Origin: Alisma plantago-aquatica
Taxonomy: Eukaryota > Streptophyta > Magnoliopsida > Alismatales > Alismataceae
Assembly (NCBI GenBank): GCA_963693085.1
Contig: OY856409.1
Span: 1,340,475,415 to 1,340,539,414 of the forward strand
Length of the DNA stretch: 64,000 bases
Direction: 5' to 3'
Of this stretch, positions 51,212 through 63,083 are shown in pieces. Under the pieces are notes generated by a model. It saw only the letters and a list, made by a program, of their open reading frames with translations. It made no database searches and had not been told where the DNA came from. The number at the start of each line of letters is the position of its first letter. Position 1 is the stretch's first letter. Made by a program: the position numbers and the translations under genes.

Positions 51212-53506
51212 GTTTCCCACTTTCAATTAGAGCCAGTCGCCCATGAATCTCATTCCAAGTGATCTGACATGACCATCATGCTTCCGTTGTGAAAGTGCCT
51301 TTGTCAAGGGGTCAGAAACATTATTCTCATTTGGTATTCTACAACTCTTCACATCTCCTCATTATAAGATCTCTCATATGAGATGGAAACGTCTTTGTAT
51401 ATGCTTGAAACGTTGATGTGATCTGAGTTCCTTAGCTAGTGTAATAGTCCCATTGTTATTAAAATATATCTCAACTGCATCGATGATGCTTGGAACAACC
51501 CCAAGTTTTGAGTAGAACTTCTTGATCCAGACAACCTCCTTTGCTGCATTTGATACAACAATATATTCAACCTCTATTCTAGAATCTACAACTCTCTCTT
51601 TTTTGGAACTCTTCCAACTTACAACTCCATTTTTTAGGAAAAACAAAAATCTTGTTTGTGATCGATAATCATCTTTGTCAGTTTATAAGATCGCATCAAT
51701 GTAACCCTTTACCACCAACTCTTCCTTTCTACCATACATAAGGAATTGATCTTTAGTTCTTCTCAAGTACTTAAGGATGTTCTTCATAGATATCTAGTGA
51801 GCATCACCTGGATCATACTGATATTTTCTCGTAATTCTCAAGGCATATGAGACATCAAGACAAGTACATAAAATTGTGTACATGATAGATGAAAATGATG
51901 ATGCATATGGAGTATTGCTCATGCACTCCCTTTCTTCACAAGAACTAGGGCAGCATGCTCTAGAGATGACAATTCCATGTGACATGGGAAGGTTTCCTCT
52001 CTTTGAGTCCTCCATGTTGAACATCTTCAACACTTTATCAATGTATGTGCTCTAACTTAGTCCAAGAATCCTTCTAGATCTATCTTTATAGATCTTGATT
52101 CCTAAAATGTAGGATGCTTCACTCAAGTCTTTCATGGAAAATGTATTTCCAAGCTAGGTTTTTACCATCAGTAAAGTAGGTTTGTCATTCCCTATTAATA
52201 GTATATAATCTACATACAATATGAGGGAAACAATCTTGCTCCACTAACCTTCTTGTACACACAAGGCTCATCTTCATTTTGACTAAAGCCAAACTCTTTG
52301 ACTATTTCATCAAATACAAGATTCTAGCTCTGAGATGCTTGCTTCAATCCACAGATCGATGTTTGTATCTTACAGACTTATTTTCATCCTTTGGATTTAT
52401 AAAACCCCCAGGTTGTGTCATGTACATATCCTCAATAAGATTCCCACTAAGATATGTGGTTTTAACGTTCATCTACCAAATCTCTTAGTCATGATAAGAT
52501 GCAATGGGAAGCATGATCTTGATGGAATTACCATGGAAACTAGAGAAAAGGTTTTGTCATAGTCAACACCTTGAACTTGTCTGAAACCCTTTACAACCAA
52601 TCTTCCCTTATAGGTTTGTACTTTACCATCCCAGTCCATCTTCTTCTTTAAGACCCATTTGCACCCTATGGGTTTTACCCCTTCAAGTGGATCCACCAAG
52701 GTCCATACTTTGTTGGATTACATGGAATACATCTCAGATCTCATGGCCTCAAGCCATTTCTTAGACTCTAGTCCCTTAGTATATTCTAGATAGGTTGTTG
52801 GCTCATTGTCTATGACCAACTCACTTCCTTCCTGAGTTATAAGATAACCAATCTTTTAGGTTCAAGACATGTCCTACTAGATCTACAAGGTTTGTGTTCT
52901 TGAGGAATTTGAGATTCCAGAATGACTTGTGATTCTCCTTGTTCCTCTTATACATCTACTGGTTCAATGTTTTTTTGTTAGCCTCAAACCTCTTTGAGTT
53001 CAACTTTCCTTCCACTGCTTCCTTTGGAAATAAACTCTTTTTCTAGGAATGCAACATCTCTGGAAACAAATACTTTGTTTTAGATAGGGAATAAATTAAC
53101 ATCCTTTGGTTTCCTTAGGATATCCAACAAAATAGCATTATTCATATTTGGGTCCAAGCTTTTCGGGAAACTACTTTCTCACATAAGCTTCACAACCCTA
53201 AATCTTTATAAAAGACACATTTGAATGCTTCCCATACCATATCTCATATGTTGTCTATTAAATTGATTTAGATGGCACTCTTTTTAGTGTAAATGTGGAA
53301 GTTTCAAAAGAAAAATCCCAGAAGGTAGTCAGAAGTTCTCAAACTCATCATTGATTGCACCATATCTAACAATGTGCATTCCTTCTTTCTGATATACCAT
53401 TATGTTGAGGTGTTTCAGGTGGAGTCCATTGTGATATGATACGACGGGCTCTTAGAAGGTCTTCAAACTCTTATCTTAATTATTCTCCACCTCGATCAAA
53501 ATGAAG
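51212..53506 (-). pseudogene. C3 copia pol pseudogene
   Basis: Minus strand, from right to left. The integrase end reads TPPETPQHNGISERRN (about 53450-53390). The start of reverse transcriptase reads GCKWVLKKK and KGRLVVKGFRQVQGVDY (52680-52560). The catalytic region is at about 52219-52205, then LKMFNMEDSKRGNLPMSHG. RNase H reads VSWKSSKKERVVDS...EVEYIVVSNAAKEVVWIKKF and SHQRFKHIQRRFHLI (51646-51374). The catalytic box reads YVDY in place of YVDD, so the polymerase is dead even apart from the stops. The 5' part of the element lies beyond the gypsy insertion at 53507. Confidence 0.88.
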
Positions 53507-54431
53507 TGAAACACCCCATCCACAACAAAACACGATTACATGCTAACCAGTGGATTACTGAAAATCACGGGAAATTAAAACCGATTTACAACAAGCACCA
53601 CAAGATGAAACATATTACATCTGAGCCAACATTTTCATTTCATAACATCTTTTCAGGGTTCTACAATAATTCCCATCATCTCTTTACATGAAATAACTGT
53701 TTGCCACGATGCTTTACATCAAGATACATACCGAAAACCGTTCATCGATTATTATACAAGAAACATCAAAAAGATCCCCCGAAGACCTAAGTGTACAGGG
53801 ATGACACATAGGACTCTACTACTAGACACTATCTATTCCACCAGGTATGATACCTCTGCATATCATCCGTAGACACATGATCTTCATCTCGCCAGGCACG
53901 TCCACCTAAAAAGGGTTATTAAGCAGCGGGGTGAGACACACAGTCCCAGTGAGAAACATAACCCTCTACCAGCTTTATTATGATCACAGATAATTGATAT
54001 AAGCAGATTATAAGAGCAGAGTACTGAGCAGGGCTAATCTTACCATCAATCTTACCAAGATATTTATGAGGCCTATAACTAGGTACTCCTTATGGAACAT
54101 GATTGACAAGATAAGCTTTATAAGAACTCATCACATAATATAAGGTTCATATGATAAACCAAAGATTATAACTAGATCAACTTGTACAAACAAGGCCTCA
54201 ATCAATGTTCCGTATTTGCCCTAAGCAGGATACTATATGGCTTGATTATGAATTGTTATGCCCTAAAGAAGTGAGTTGTACTGCTCAAGTCCAACCTTCA
54301 GCTGCGAAGCCCAAATCCGGTGCCATACAAGGTCAATGGATGATCCAGACTCCACGACCTATCCTCCTCATGGTCAATGCATGATAACCAACAACGTGGC
54401 CTCAGCCACAGGGTCAGTCCCATAGGCTGCC
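53507..54431 (-). mobile_element. G4, reverse gypsy LTR fragment
   Basis: Minus-strand sequence ends TGGGGTGTTTCA at 53507, a proper LTR end. It shares with the end of S1 the CACTGGGAC...TCTCACCCC region, TTTTTAGGTGGACG and TTTTCAGTAATCC, so it is a relative of S1. It inserted into the C3 integrase and is cut at 54431 by G2; the remainder lies right of the window. Whether it is a solo LTR cannot be seen. Confidence 0.75.
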
Positions 54432-54793
54432 TGTGACAAAGTGAGTTTTTATTATATTTCTCTCTCTTAAAAGTTTTTATCATATTTGTTGACCAAAATA
54501 CCCTCATAAGCTTCCCTCACTTAATTGGACAAATATGTGTCACAAATTTCAAAAATATGCGAACCCTAGTATGCTTTTATGATAAAATGCATATGTTAAT
54601 GTATTTAATAAATGAACACATCAAACTTTCTATTTTGGACCCCCAATTTATACCATAGTCACATCTTGACATAATTATGCTACCCCTAAAATTTTGTTCC
54701 AATTGGATGTGCCAATTGGGAGTTATGATCAATGTAATATGGTGCAATTTTCCTTTCATTTTGGACCTTAGGGCCTAAGTTTCGGATTCCATT

Positions 54794-54795
<2 letters not shown>

Positions 54796-54855
<60 letters not shown>
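54796..54855. repeat. (TA)30 microsatellite in G2 5' LTR
   Basis: About 60 nt of pure TA. The matching run in the 3' LTR (62990-63081) is about 92 nt. Confidence 0.97.
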
Positions 54856-54858
<3 letters not shown>

Positions 54859-55218
54859 ACACACCCCTTTTCTTGGTTGGGGGCGGATTTATGAACCAGG
54901 GACCAGCCATGACCGTCCGATCGGCTGATCAGGGATCGCGCGAGATCCAAAGGTCATCGGATCGTCCCTAACCTTCCGCAAAGACCCGGTCTCCACCCCA
55001 ACAACGCAGCAACCTCTCCAAAACTGATAGCGCCCGAATCTCGCCATCTCAGCACGAGATATTTGGAGGAAAGACTTGTCTCACCGAGACGAGTTCAACG
55101 AGCCCACACTCAACCTCCCTCATCAACGGAACATGGAGAATGAACTCCCGATCCCTCGCCCTTTCTTCTGGCAGCGGCGGTAGACTTTAGGGTTTTCTTG
55201 CCTAGCTTCCCTCACGCC

Positions 55219-55227
55219 TATTTAAGG
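55219..55227 (+). promoter_or_regulatory. Likely TATA box of G2 5' LTR
   Basis: TATTTAAGG followed by CTCCGCCATGG and a C-rich leader, conserved in all four G1 and G2 LTRs. The proline/serine-rich ORF at 55198-55539 overlaps it and is not a gene. Confidence 0.6.
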
Positions 55228-57492
55228 CCTTCTTTAGCTCCGCCATGGCCCCTTTACTCATTTCACATCTCCAATTGCAAACGCAGACACTCTGAACACT
55301 GCTCCCCTAGCCACCTTCTTCAACATCGGCTCCTTTCACCTTCAGGCCACCACAACACCTCCCCGCGCAAATCCTACCCCCCAACACCTTCGCCGACCTT
55401 CCCCGAGCGTGGGCGGCCAGAAGACAGGCTCCCAGAACTCCTCACCACCCTAAACCCCTCTCACGTCGGCGACCTTTCCTCCCCTGCGGCGGCGCTGAGT
55501 TCCAGTGGGAGCCACAGCCTGAAAATCCCACACCTCTGAGCGGGGCAACCTCGCGAAGGTGAAGGCATCTTCTGCCTCACGACAACACCACCCACGAGTT
55601 AGCGGGAGCTCACCGGAGTTGATCAAACTGCCTGGCTAGCAGCGTGAGAGGAGAAACAGAGAAAGGGAGGAAGGTTGCCATCAAAGCCAACTCGGACCAG
55701 TAGGCATTTGCCACATAGTCAGAGGAATCGTGGGCCACCCATTTCAACTCAGTGATCCGTGCAGTGCTTTGCGAGACCTTGGATCAACCTGGGCCGTCGA
55801 TCCAGTAGGATCCGACCGTTGATCAAGGTAAGATCATCTTCTTCTTTTTCTTTTATTCAAGAAAATAGGTTATCTTAAGAAAATTATAGAAAATGCTAGG
55901 ATTATCAGAAAATAGCGAACCGATATACCATTTTCATCAGAAAATTATTCTCTATCCAAATAAAATACAAACGGGACTTAGATCCGTTTCCTTTTCCAAA
56001 ATTAGTTGCTTAAAGCCTTAATGACCCCCTTAATTATAATTAATTTTCGATAATAGTTTTCCTTGATGATATCTGATCTTCTAAGGTGTATTTAACCCTA
56101 GATAGAACTCTGTTTCTAAATAACTTGAAATCATATTCTAAGATGGCAAATGATCAAAGGAATAGGAGAAACCCTAGATCTAGTTTCTCTTTCTACATGG
56201 AATTAAAGAAATATCATTTAAACAAAATTAATATCATTAGATGATAATTAGTGGTTATGATTGGTATGAATCTTTAAAATGAACCCTGATGTTATGAATC
56301 ATTAATATGTTGAGGGTTACCCTCCCTTTTTCTTTAACAATCTTAGAAACCCTAATTTTTTTTGGAAATCTTCTAACTGATCAATTAAATATTATCTTTA
56401 ATCCAAATAGTTTATGATGGATCAGACCTGATAATATTTGTGAACTCAATTAGGATATGGGAAATCCCTGATCTGAATTAAGATAACATAAAAAGAATAA
56501 TAACTAAGAACATATCTTAGTCCTGGTCACATGGACCAATAGTAATATTGTACCCTTGCTTTCTTTGCAGGGTGACTAAATTCCTGATTGATTCTAAATC
56601 TTTGGACATTTGATTGAACAAGCAGGTACGTGGTCTTATAAGTATAAGACTAGTTTTCTGGTTGCCTATGCTATATAATATCTTGAATGTTCATATTTGG
56701 ATATGATTGTTGATTGATCTAGTATGAGTTATACTTCGCCAAATTTAAGAGAAACATAAACGATTATGATGGGTTGTAGCTACTAGAGCACATAGACTAG
56801 TGTGGATGTATGTTGCCTAACATGGATGTATGATTCCTTGGCCCATGTTAGATGTATGATGATATTCTATTTCCCACACTAGATGTAAGACAAGTGCAAT
56901 AGGTGTAGTACAACTGCATCAAAATGAATATAATGAAAGGATGTTTACTTGATTTTTTCCTTAAGAAATGGTTTTATATTTCTTTCCTTCTATTTCAAAT
57001 ATTTTCCTTCATGCAACCTTATTAAATGTAACTTTTACCATGTACCAGCCCTGCTGATGTTTTGTTTCTCGTATTTTCTAGGTGCAAGGAACAATTGACA
57101 ACAAAATGAATTGCATGCTCAAAGTACCTGAAGGCATAAAATAATGAACATGGAGGATGTATTAGATAGATCTTTTCCTCTTATCTCATTTCATGCTAGA
57201 TGTTAGTTTATTTCTTTCCTTTGTGATCTTGAGGATGATTGAAATCCTATGTAATAAATTTAACTTTCTCTAGAACAATATTTTCTCTCCATATGTAATG
57301 ACTTTTTTATCTATATGAATGATTGTTTATGTGGCACTATACGATGATGTGGACTAGATCTTGGCTTAATCTCTGTTTTAGTTGACTACCTTAATCTCTT
57401 ATATTTTCCCTTTTGACATCTATAGATATGAGTGCACGCATATCTATGAATGTCACTATGGAAAGTATATAGAAATTAGGGGACGTCACAGT

Positions 57493-57505
57493 TGGTATCA
57501 GAGCC
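57493..57505 (+). other. G2 primer-binding site
   Basis: TGGTATCAGAGCC two bases after the LTR, an exact initiator-Met-tRNA site. Confidence 0.94.
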
Positions 57506-58041
57506 AATGTTCACACATCAAGTCACATGAACTTCATTCACCCTATTTTGAGTCTAGGGTAGTCCTTGAGTTGGGATGTGAAGGGTTGAGGTGTCTAGGA
57601 TAGCATCTACCATGGGTATGACTAAAGTCTCCGAGCCACTTAGCTTGGCAATCACGAGGCTACCTTTATGGCAGTATAAGTGTACCTGGCCGATATCCTA
57701 AGTGTCCCCTACTCTTGGGCATACCTTAATTTAGGAATCTTCTCATCTATAGATTTTCCCTCTCACCTCTTCCATAGGAAAATTTCTCCCTCTCATCTAT
57801 GTTTTAAAATAAATTAAATTTTCCCTCTTACCTCTGTTATAAGGTTAGGAAGGAGTCTCTCTATTTAGAAAGTCCTAAGGATCGACTGATAAGGATTTTA
57901 GGATATCCTTCATAAATCATAACATTCAGAACATTAATTATTAATAAATGAGAATAATGAGATATCATGTGATGATAATAAAGATATTGATGAGAATAAT
58001 TGTTGAAGTAATAGACCTAATATGTTCATATTAATTACAGG
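57506..58041 (+). mobile_element. G2 untranslated leader
   Basis: 536 bp without a conserved ORF, highly similar to the G1 leader. It ends ATTACAG directly before the gag ATG, which resembles a 3' splice site; no donor is evident. Confidence 0.6.
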
Positions 58042-59172
58042 ATGCCTCCTAAGACTCATAGCTCGAAGGCCTCCGGGGAATCGTCCTCTAAGAAAAGAAA
58101 AGAACCCGAAACCTATGAAGTACCTGATCCCGATGCTGAGGCCAAGGAAAGGTGGGAGGAACAAAAGAAAATCCTTCTAGACTTAATCGAAACCCTCACC
58201 ACCAAAGGAACTCCTGAACCTAGATCCTCCAGGAAAAAGGAAGTGACGGTGATAGACTTCATTAAGCTCAACCCTGATAGCTTTTGGGGGGAAGACCAAC
58301 CCGAAGTCATGGACAAGGCTGAGGCCTGGATCCTTTCCATAGAGAATGCCTTCCGTACCCTAGAAGTACCCGAAGAAAAGAAGGTTAAATTCGCCACCCA
58401 TTTGCTTAAAGGAGGGGCGAAGATCTGGTGGGAGAATTATGGTGGGAATCGGGGAGAGGAAGTAGACAACTTGGGATGGGAAGCCTTCAAGACCCTCTTC
58501 ACCGACCGTTTCATGCTCATAGTTGAGAGGAAGAGGAAAGAGAAGATGTACATGGAGCTTAGGCAGGGTAGTCTCTCAGTGGCCGATTATACTCGGAAGT
58601 TTAGGCTTCTGGAACGCTATGCCCCTATCCGGACTGAGGACCGCCTCACTGAGCACTATCTAGATTGTCTCTCCGCACACCTGAAAACCCTAGTTATAGC
58701 CTCTCGTCCCCGAAGCCTTGATGAAGCCCTAGACATGGCCCTTAAGCAGGAAAGGGAGCAGGGATCACATAAGCCTTCTAGCATGGGATATTTAGGGTTG
58801 ACCACCACCGAGGAAGAGAAGTTCAAGAAGTTCCACCCCGGCCATAATAAAGGATCAGGGAAAGGAGGAGGTTCAGGGAAGAAAGGACCAAAGAATATCA
58901 AGCTAATGGATTACCGCAGCAAATGCAAGACTTGTAGACGAGGACATGACGGGCCTTGTCGCTACACCAAGCCGGTCTGCTACAACTGCAAGAAGGAGGG
59001 ACATTTCCTTGTCAAGTGCCCCAATGCATCTATCCTTGGCAAACCTCCAGTAGGTGCTCCACCCCCTCAGGGACACCGTAATGCCAGGGTGTTCGCAGTA
59101 ACAGCAGAGGAGGCTATGGCAAATCCGAACCAGCTTGTCGAAGGTAACCTTAAATCTTTTTCATATATCTAA
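58042..59172 (+). CDS. gag: G2 gag (intact, 376 codons as read without splicing)
   Basis: Structural capsid/nucleocapsid protein of a Ty3/gypsy element. Residues 1-80 are charged and low-complexity (KKRKEPE). About 90-235 is the Retrotrans_gag domain (AEAWILSIENAFRTLEV, GAKIWWENYGGNRGEE, MELRQGSLSVADYTRKF). About 285-300 holds CKTCRRGHDGPC. The zinc knuckle is C313-X2-C316-X4-H321-X4-C326 (CYNCKKEGHFLVKC). The ATG at 58042 is the first of the frame after the leader and is conserved in G1. Without splicing, translation ends at TAA 59170-59172, nine codons past the putative donor. If the 78-nt intron is removed the same frame runs on into pol. This is the only fully open protein gene in the window. 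Confidence 0.93.
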   Translation: MPPKTHSSKASGESSSKKRKEPETYEVPDPDAEAKERWEEQKKILLDLIETLTTKGTPEPRSSRKKEVTVIDFIKLNPDSFWGEDQPEVMDKAEAWILSIENAFRTLEVPEEKKVKFATHLLKGGAKIWWENYGGNRGEEVDNLGWEAFKTLFTDRFMLIVERKRKEKMYMELRQGSLSVADYTRKFRLLERYAPIRTEDRLTEHYLDCLSAHLKTLVIASRPRSLDEALDMALKQEREQGSHKPSSMGYLGLTTTEEEKFKKFHPGHNKGSGKGGGSGKKGPKNIKLMDYRSKCKTCRRGHDGPCRYTKPVCYNCKKEGHFLVKCPNASILGKPPVGAPPPQGHRNARVFAVTAEEAMANPNQLVEGNLKSFSYI

Positions 59173-59221
59173 TATCTTGTTCAATGCCTTCAATTATTCA
59201 AAATGTAATTATCATGTGTAG
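59144..59221 (+). other. Putative 78-nt intron between G2 gag and pol
   Basis: Exon-intron edge GAAG|GTAACC and intron-exon edge TGTGTAG|GC obey GT-AG, the interior is AU-rich, and a plant-type branch motif CTAAT is at 59169. It holds two in-frame stops (TAA 59170 and 59206). Joining the edges keeps the frame and gives the reading [20 protein letters not shown], which runs smoothly into the protease. G1 has the same segment. Splicing is inferred; leaky reading of two stops or a purely translational mechanism is less likely but not excluded. Confidence 0.65.
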
Positions 59222-62200
59222 GCATTGTTTTCTTGAATGGACATCCTATTAAAGCATTGTTTGATTCTGGATCTACAAATACGTTTATCTCTCGAAATCT
59301 GGCTTCAATGTTGCAATTACATATAAGGGACTTGGGGTACATTCTGGATGTGTCAACTCCTAGTGGAAAAATATTTACTACATTGCAGAAAACCGATGTC
59401 CTCCCTCTAAAATTTGAAAATCATGACATGCCCTTTGAATTCATTCTCTTCACCATGGAAGACTTTGATGTTATTCTTGGCATGGATTGGTTGTATACAT
59501 ATCATGCTTACATTGACTGTAGAAACAAGATGGTAGTTCTCTCTCAACCTCATTCCTCTCCTGTAGTGATCCCTCGGGGAAGCAGATTTTGTAATAATAT
59601 AATAATTTCCTCTCTTAAGGCTAAAAAGCTCATATCTAAAGGATGTAAAGTCTTCCTCGCATTCGTCTCAGAGACCAGTCCTGACAACGGGCCTGTAGAA
59701 AGACTGGAGGTGGTACATGATTTTCTTGACATATTTCTGGAGGAGCTTCCTGGGCTGCCTCCAAACCGAGACATTGAGTTCTCCATAGATCTTCTTCCTG
59801 GAACCACTCCGATTTCTAGGGCACCATATAGGATGGCATCTGCTGAGCTTATGGAGCTGAAGAAACAATTACAAGAACTTCTTGATAAAGGTTTTATCCG
59901 CCCTAGTGTTTCCCCTTGGGGTGCACCTGTCCTTTTTGTTAAAAAGAAAGATGGTTCGATGCGGATGTGTATTGACTATCGCATGTTGAACCAAGCTACC
60001 ATTAAAAACAAGTATCCTCTCCCTCGTATTGATGACCTCTTTGATCAACTTCGTACTGCTAAAGTCTTCTCAAAAATTGATCTTCGTTCTGGCTACCATC
60101 AACTTAAGGTCAATGATTCAGATATATCCAAGACTGCTTTTCGAACTCGTTACGGGCACTACGAATTTCTGTTGATGCCGTTCAGGTTGACCAACGCACC
60201 TGGCGTATTCATGAATTTAATGAACAAACTCTTCCAACCTTATCTTGATGAGTTTGTGGTTGTCTTCATTGATGATATTTTGATCTATTCTGATTCTATG
60301 GAGAAACATCGTGAGCATTTGAAGTCTGTCCTTGAGATTCTTCGAGCCCAGAAATTCTATGGCAAGCTTTCTAAATGTGAATTCTGGATTGACAAAGTTA
60401 TGTTTCTTGGTCATGTTATTTCTGGGGGTAACATATTTGTTGATCCCGCTAAAGTATATGTTATACTTGATTGGCAACCTCCTCGTAATCCTTCTGAAAT
60501 CCGGAGTTTCTTAGGTCTGGCTGGATATTATCGTCGTTTTATTCCGAATTTCTCCAAAGTGGCACTTCCTCTCACTAAGCTTACTCGGAAGGACGAGCAT
60601 TTCATCTGGTCAGCTGCTTGTGAGTCTAGCTTCCAAGAGCTCAAACAGAAGTTGACGTCAGCACCTGTCCTGGTTCTACCCTCTGGTAATGAAGGATTTG
60701 TGATATTCACTGATGCTTCCCGACATGGTCTAGGTTGTGTCCTACAGCAGAACGGGAAAGTAGTGGCCTTCGCTTCTAGATAGCTGAAACCCAATGAGTT
60801 GAATTACCCTACGCATGATTTGGAGTTAGCTGCCATCATCCATGCTCTCACAATATGGAGGCACTACTTGTACGGGGCAACGTTTGATATCTTCACCGAC
60901 CATAAAAGCCTCAAGTACATTCTGACACAAAAGGATTTGAATCTCCGACAACGACGGTGGATTGAGTACTTGAAGGATTACGACTTCACCATTGGCTACC
61001 ATCCAGGTAAGGCCAATGTGGTTGCAGACGCTCTTAGTAGGAAAAGAGCTAATTGTGCATCCCTGTCTGTACCCGAATGGAGGAATATGGAGGACCTAGC
61101 AAGCTGGAGACCACAATTCCTGGTTGATCGTATGCATGTCAATAACATCTCTATCACATCCAACCTGCATTCTGAACTTCTGGAGGCACAGAAAGCTAGT
61201 CCCGAACTTGCAGAGCTCTCCTCTCTCCTGGCTAAACCTCATACACATCTGTCTGTGGGTCTTGATGGTGGTCTTCGATACAAGAACCATATGTGGGTCC
61301 CTGAGCAGTCAGCTGTAAAGACAACCATTCTTAGTGAGGCACATGGGTCCAAGTACACAGTTCATCCCGGCACAACGAAGATGTACAAAGACCTACAATG
61401 CCAGTTCTAGTGGAGAGGCATGAAGCACGACATTGTAGATTTTGTATCGAGGTGTCTGACATGCCAAAGAATCAAGGTCGAGCATCAAAGACCAGGTGGT
61501 CTACTGCAACCCCTCGAGATCCCAGAATGGAAATGGGAACATATTACTATGGATTTCGTAGTGGGATTACCCAGGACCAGGAAGGGGTACGACGCTGCAT
61601 GGGTCATCATTGATCGTCTCACCAAGTCAGCTCATTTTCTACCGGTGAAAACTACTGTGAAAGTTTCTGAGTTGGCCGACCTTTATATACGGGAGATTGT
61701 ACGTCTGCATGGGGTTCCAGCGTCCATTGTCTCGGACCGGGACCCGAAGTTCACCTCAAAGTTGTGGAAGCAGGTTCAAGAAGAATTGGGCACTAAACTG
61801 AACTTCAGTACAACATACCACCCGCAAACAGATGGACAGTCAGAACGAACAGTGCAGATTCTGGAAGATCTTCTACGAGCTTGTGTGCTTGACTGGGAAG
61901 GCTCGTGGGACCATTACCTTCCTTTAGCTGAGTTTGCCTATAATAATAGCTATCAGGCGAGTATTGGGATGCCACCATATGAAGCTCTCTATGGCCGACC
62001 GTGCAGATCCCCATTGCATTGGGATGACATCGGAGAACACACCTTGATGAAATCCGAAGAGATGCAGCTGTATGCAGATAAAGTTGCACTGATTAGACAG
62101 AGAATGAAGCGAGCACAGTATAGGCAGAAATCATATGCAGATGCTCACCGTCAAGAATGTCAGTTCAAGGAGGGTGATCATGTCTTTCTGAAGATCTGAC

Positions 62201-62592
62201 CTATTCGAGCTTTGGCCAAGAATAAAGGAAAGCTCAGTCCTCGTTATGTGGGACCCTTTGAGATTCTTGAAAGGGTTGGAGAATGTGCCTATCGTTTTGC
62301 TTTGCCACCTCAGTATAGTGCCATGCATAATGTCTTTCATGTATCTAATCTGAAGCCCTATGTCAAAGACCCCAGTCACATTCTGAATCATGGGCCTCTC
62401 GAACTGAAAGATGATCTGTCTGATGATGAGTTACCAGTCAAAATCCTCGATTTAAAGACAAAGGAGCTTCACAATAATCGACGTATAGATATGGTGAAAG
62501 TTCTCTGGAGCCACCATGATCAAACCGATGCTACATGGGAGCTCAAGTCCGAAGTCGAATGGAAATATCCACATCTCTTTCAGGCTACTTGA
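59222..62592 (+). pseudogene. pol: G2 pol, full length with three stop codons
   Basis: One frame, in register with gag, spans protease to chromodomain. Protease: [12 protein letters not shown] (DSG at 59263). Reverse transcriptase: about 59850-60400, with [18 protein letters not shown] and FIDDILIYS (DD at 60271); the usual MPFGLTNAP reads MPFRLTNAP. RNase [11 protein letters not shown] near 60705. Integrase: zinc-finger H/H near 61343-61366 and CLTC, core aspartates in MDFVVGLP and SDRDPKF, glutamate in QSERTVQ. Chromodomain: about 62430-62580, with VKVLWSHHD and TWELKSEVEWKYPHLF. Stops are TAG 60781, TAG 61408 and TGA 62197; there are no frameshifts. This marks a chromovirus, whose integrase tail targets chromatin. 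The element is recent but, as read, not autonomous. Confidence 0.93.
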
Positions 62593-62611
62593 ATTTTGAG
62601 GGCAAAATTCT

Positions 62612-62627
62612 TAAAAGGAGGGGAGAA
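62612..62627 (+). other. G2 polypurine tract
   Basis: AAAAGGAGGGGAGAA immediately before the 3' LTR, identical to G1. Confidence 0.92.
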
Positions 62628-62987
62628 TGTGACAAAGTGAGTTTTTATTATATTTCTCTCTTAAAAGTTTTTATCATATTTGTTGACCAAAATACCCTCA
62701 TAAGCTTCCCTCACTTAATTGGACAAATATGTGTCACAAATTTCAAAAATATGCGAACCCTAGTATGCTTTTATGACAAAATGCATATGTTAATGTATTT
62801 AATAAATGAACACATCAAAATTTCTATTTTGGACCCCCAATTTATACCATAGTCACATCTTGACATCATTATTCTACCCCTAAAAGTTTGTTCCAATTGG
62901 ATGTGCCAATTGGGAGTTATGATCAATGTAATTTGGTGCAATTTTCCTTTCATTTTGGACCTTAGGGCCTAAGTTTCAGATTCCATT

Positions 62988-63083
<96 letters not shown>

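Larger units (their letters stand above)
54432..57490 (+). mobile_element. G2 gypsy 5' LTR (3,059 bp)
   Basis: It begins TGTGACAAAG and ends GGACGTCACA. Compared with the visible part of the 3' LTR, the first 360 bp show about seven substitutions and one 2-bp indel by my reading, so this is the youngest insertion here. A TA run lies at 54796-54855 and a GC-rich leader at 54870-55830. The left flank is CTGCC (54427-54431); the right duplication is outside the window. Confidence 0.93.

Noticed and set aside
57493..57505. tRNA gene fragments at TGGTATCAGAGCC sites
   Set aside because: They are primer-binding sites next to LTR ends; no cloverleaf surrounds them.
58042..62592. G2 as an intact autonomous element
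   Set aside because: Pol has stops at 60781, 61408 and 62197; at most one of these might be read through.
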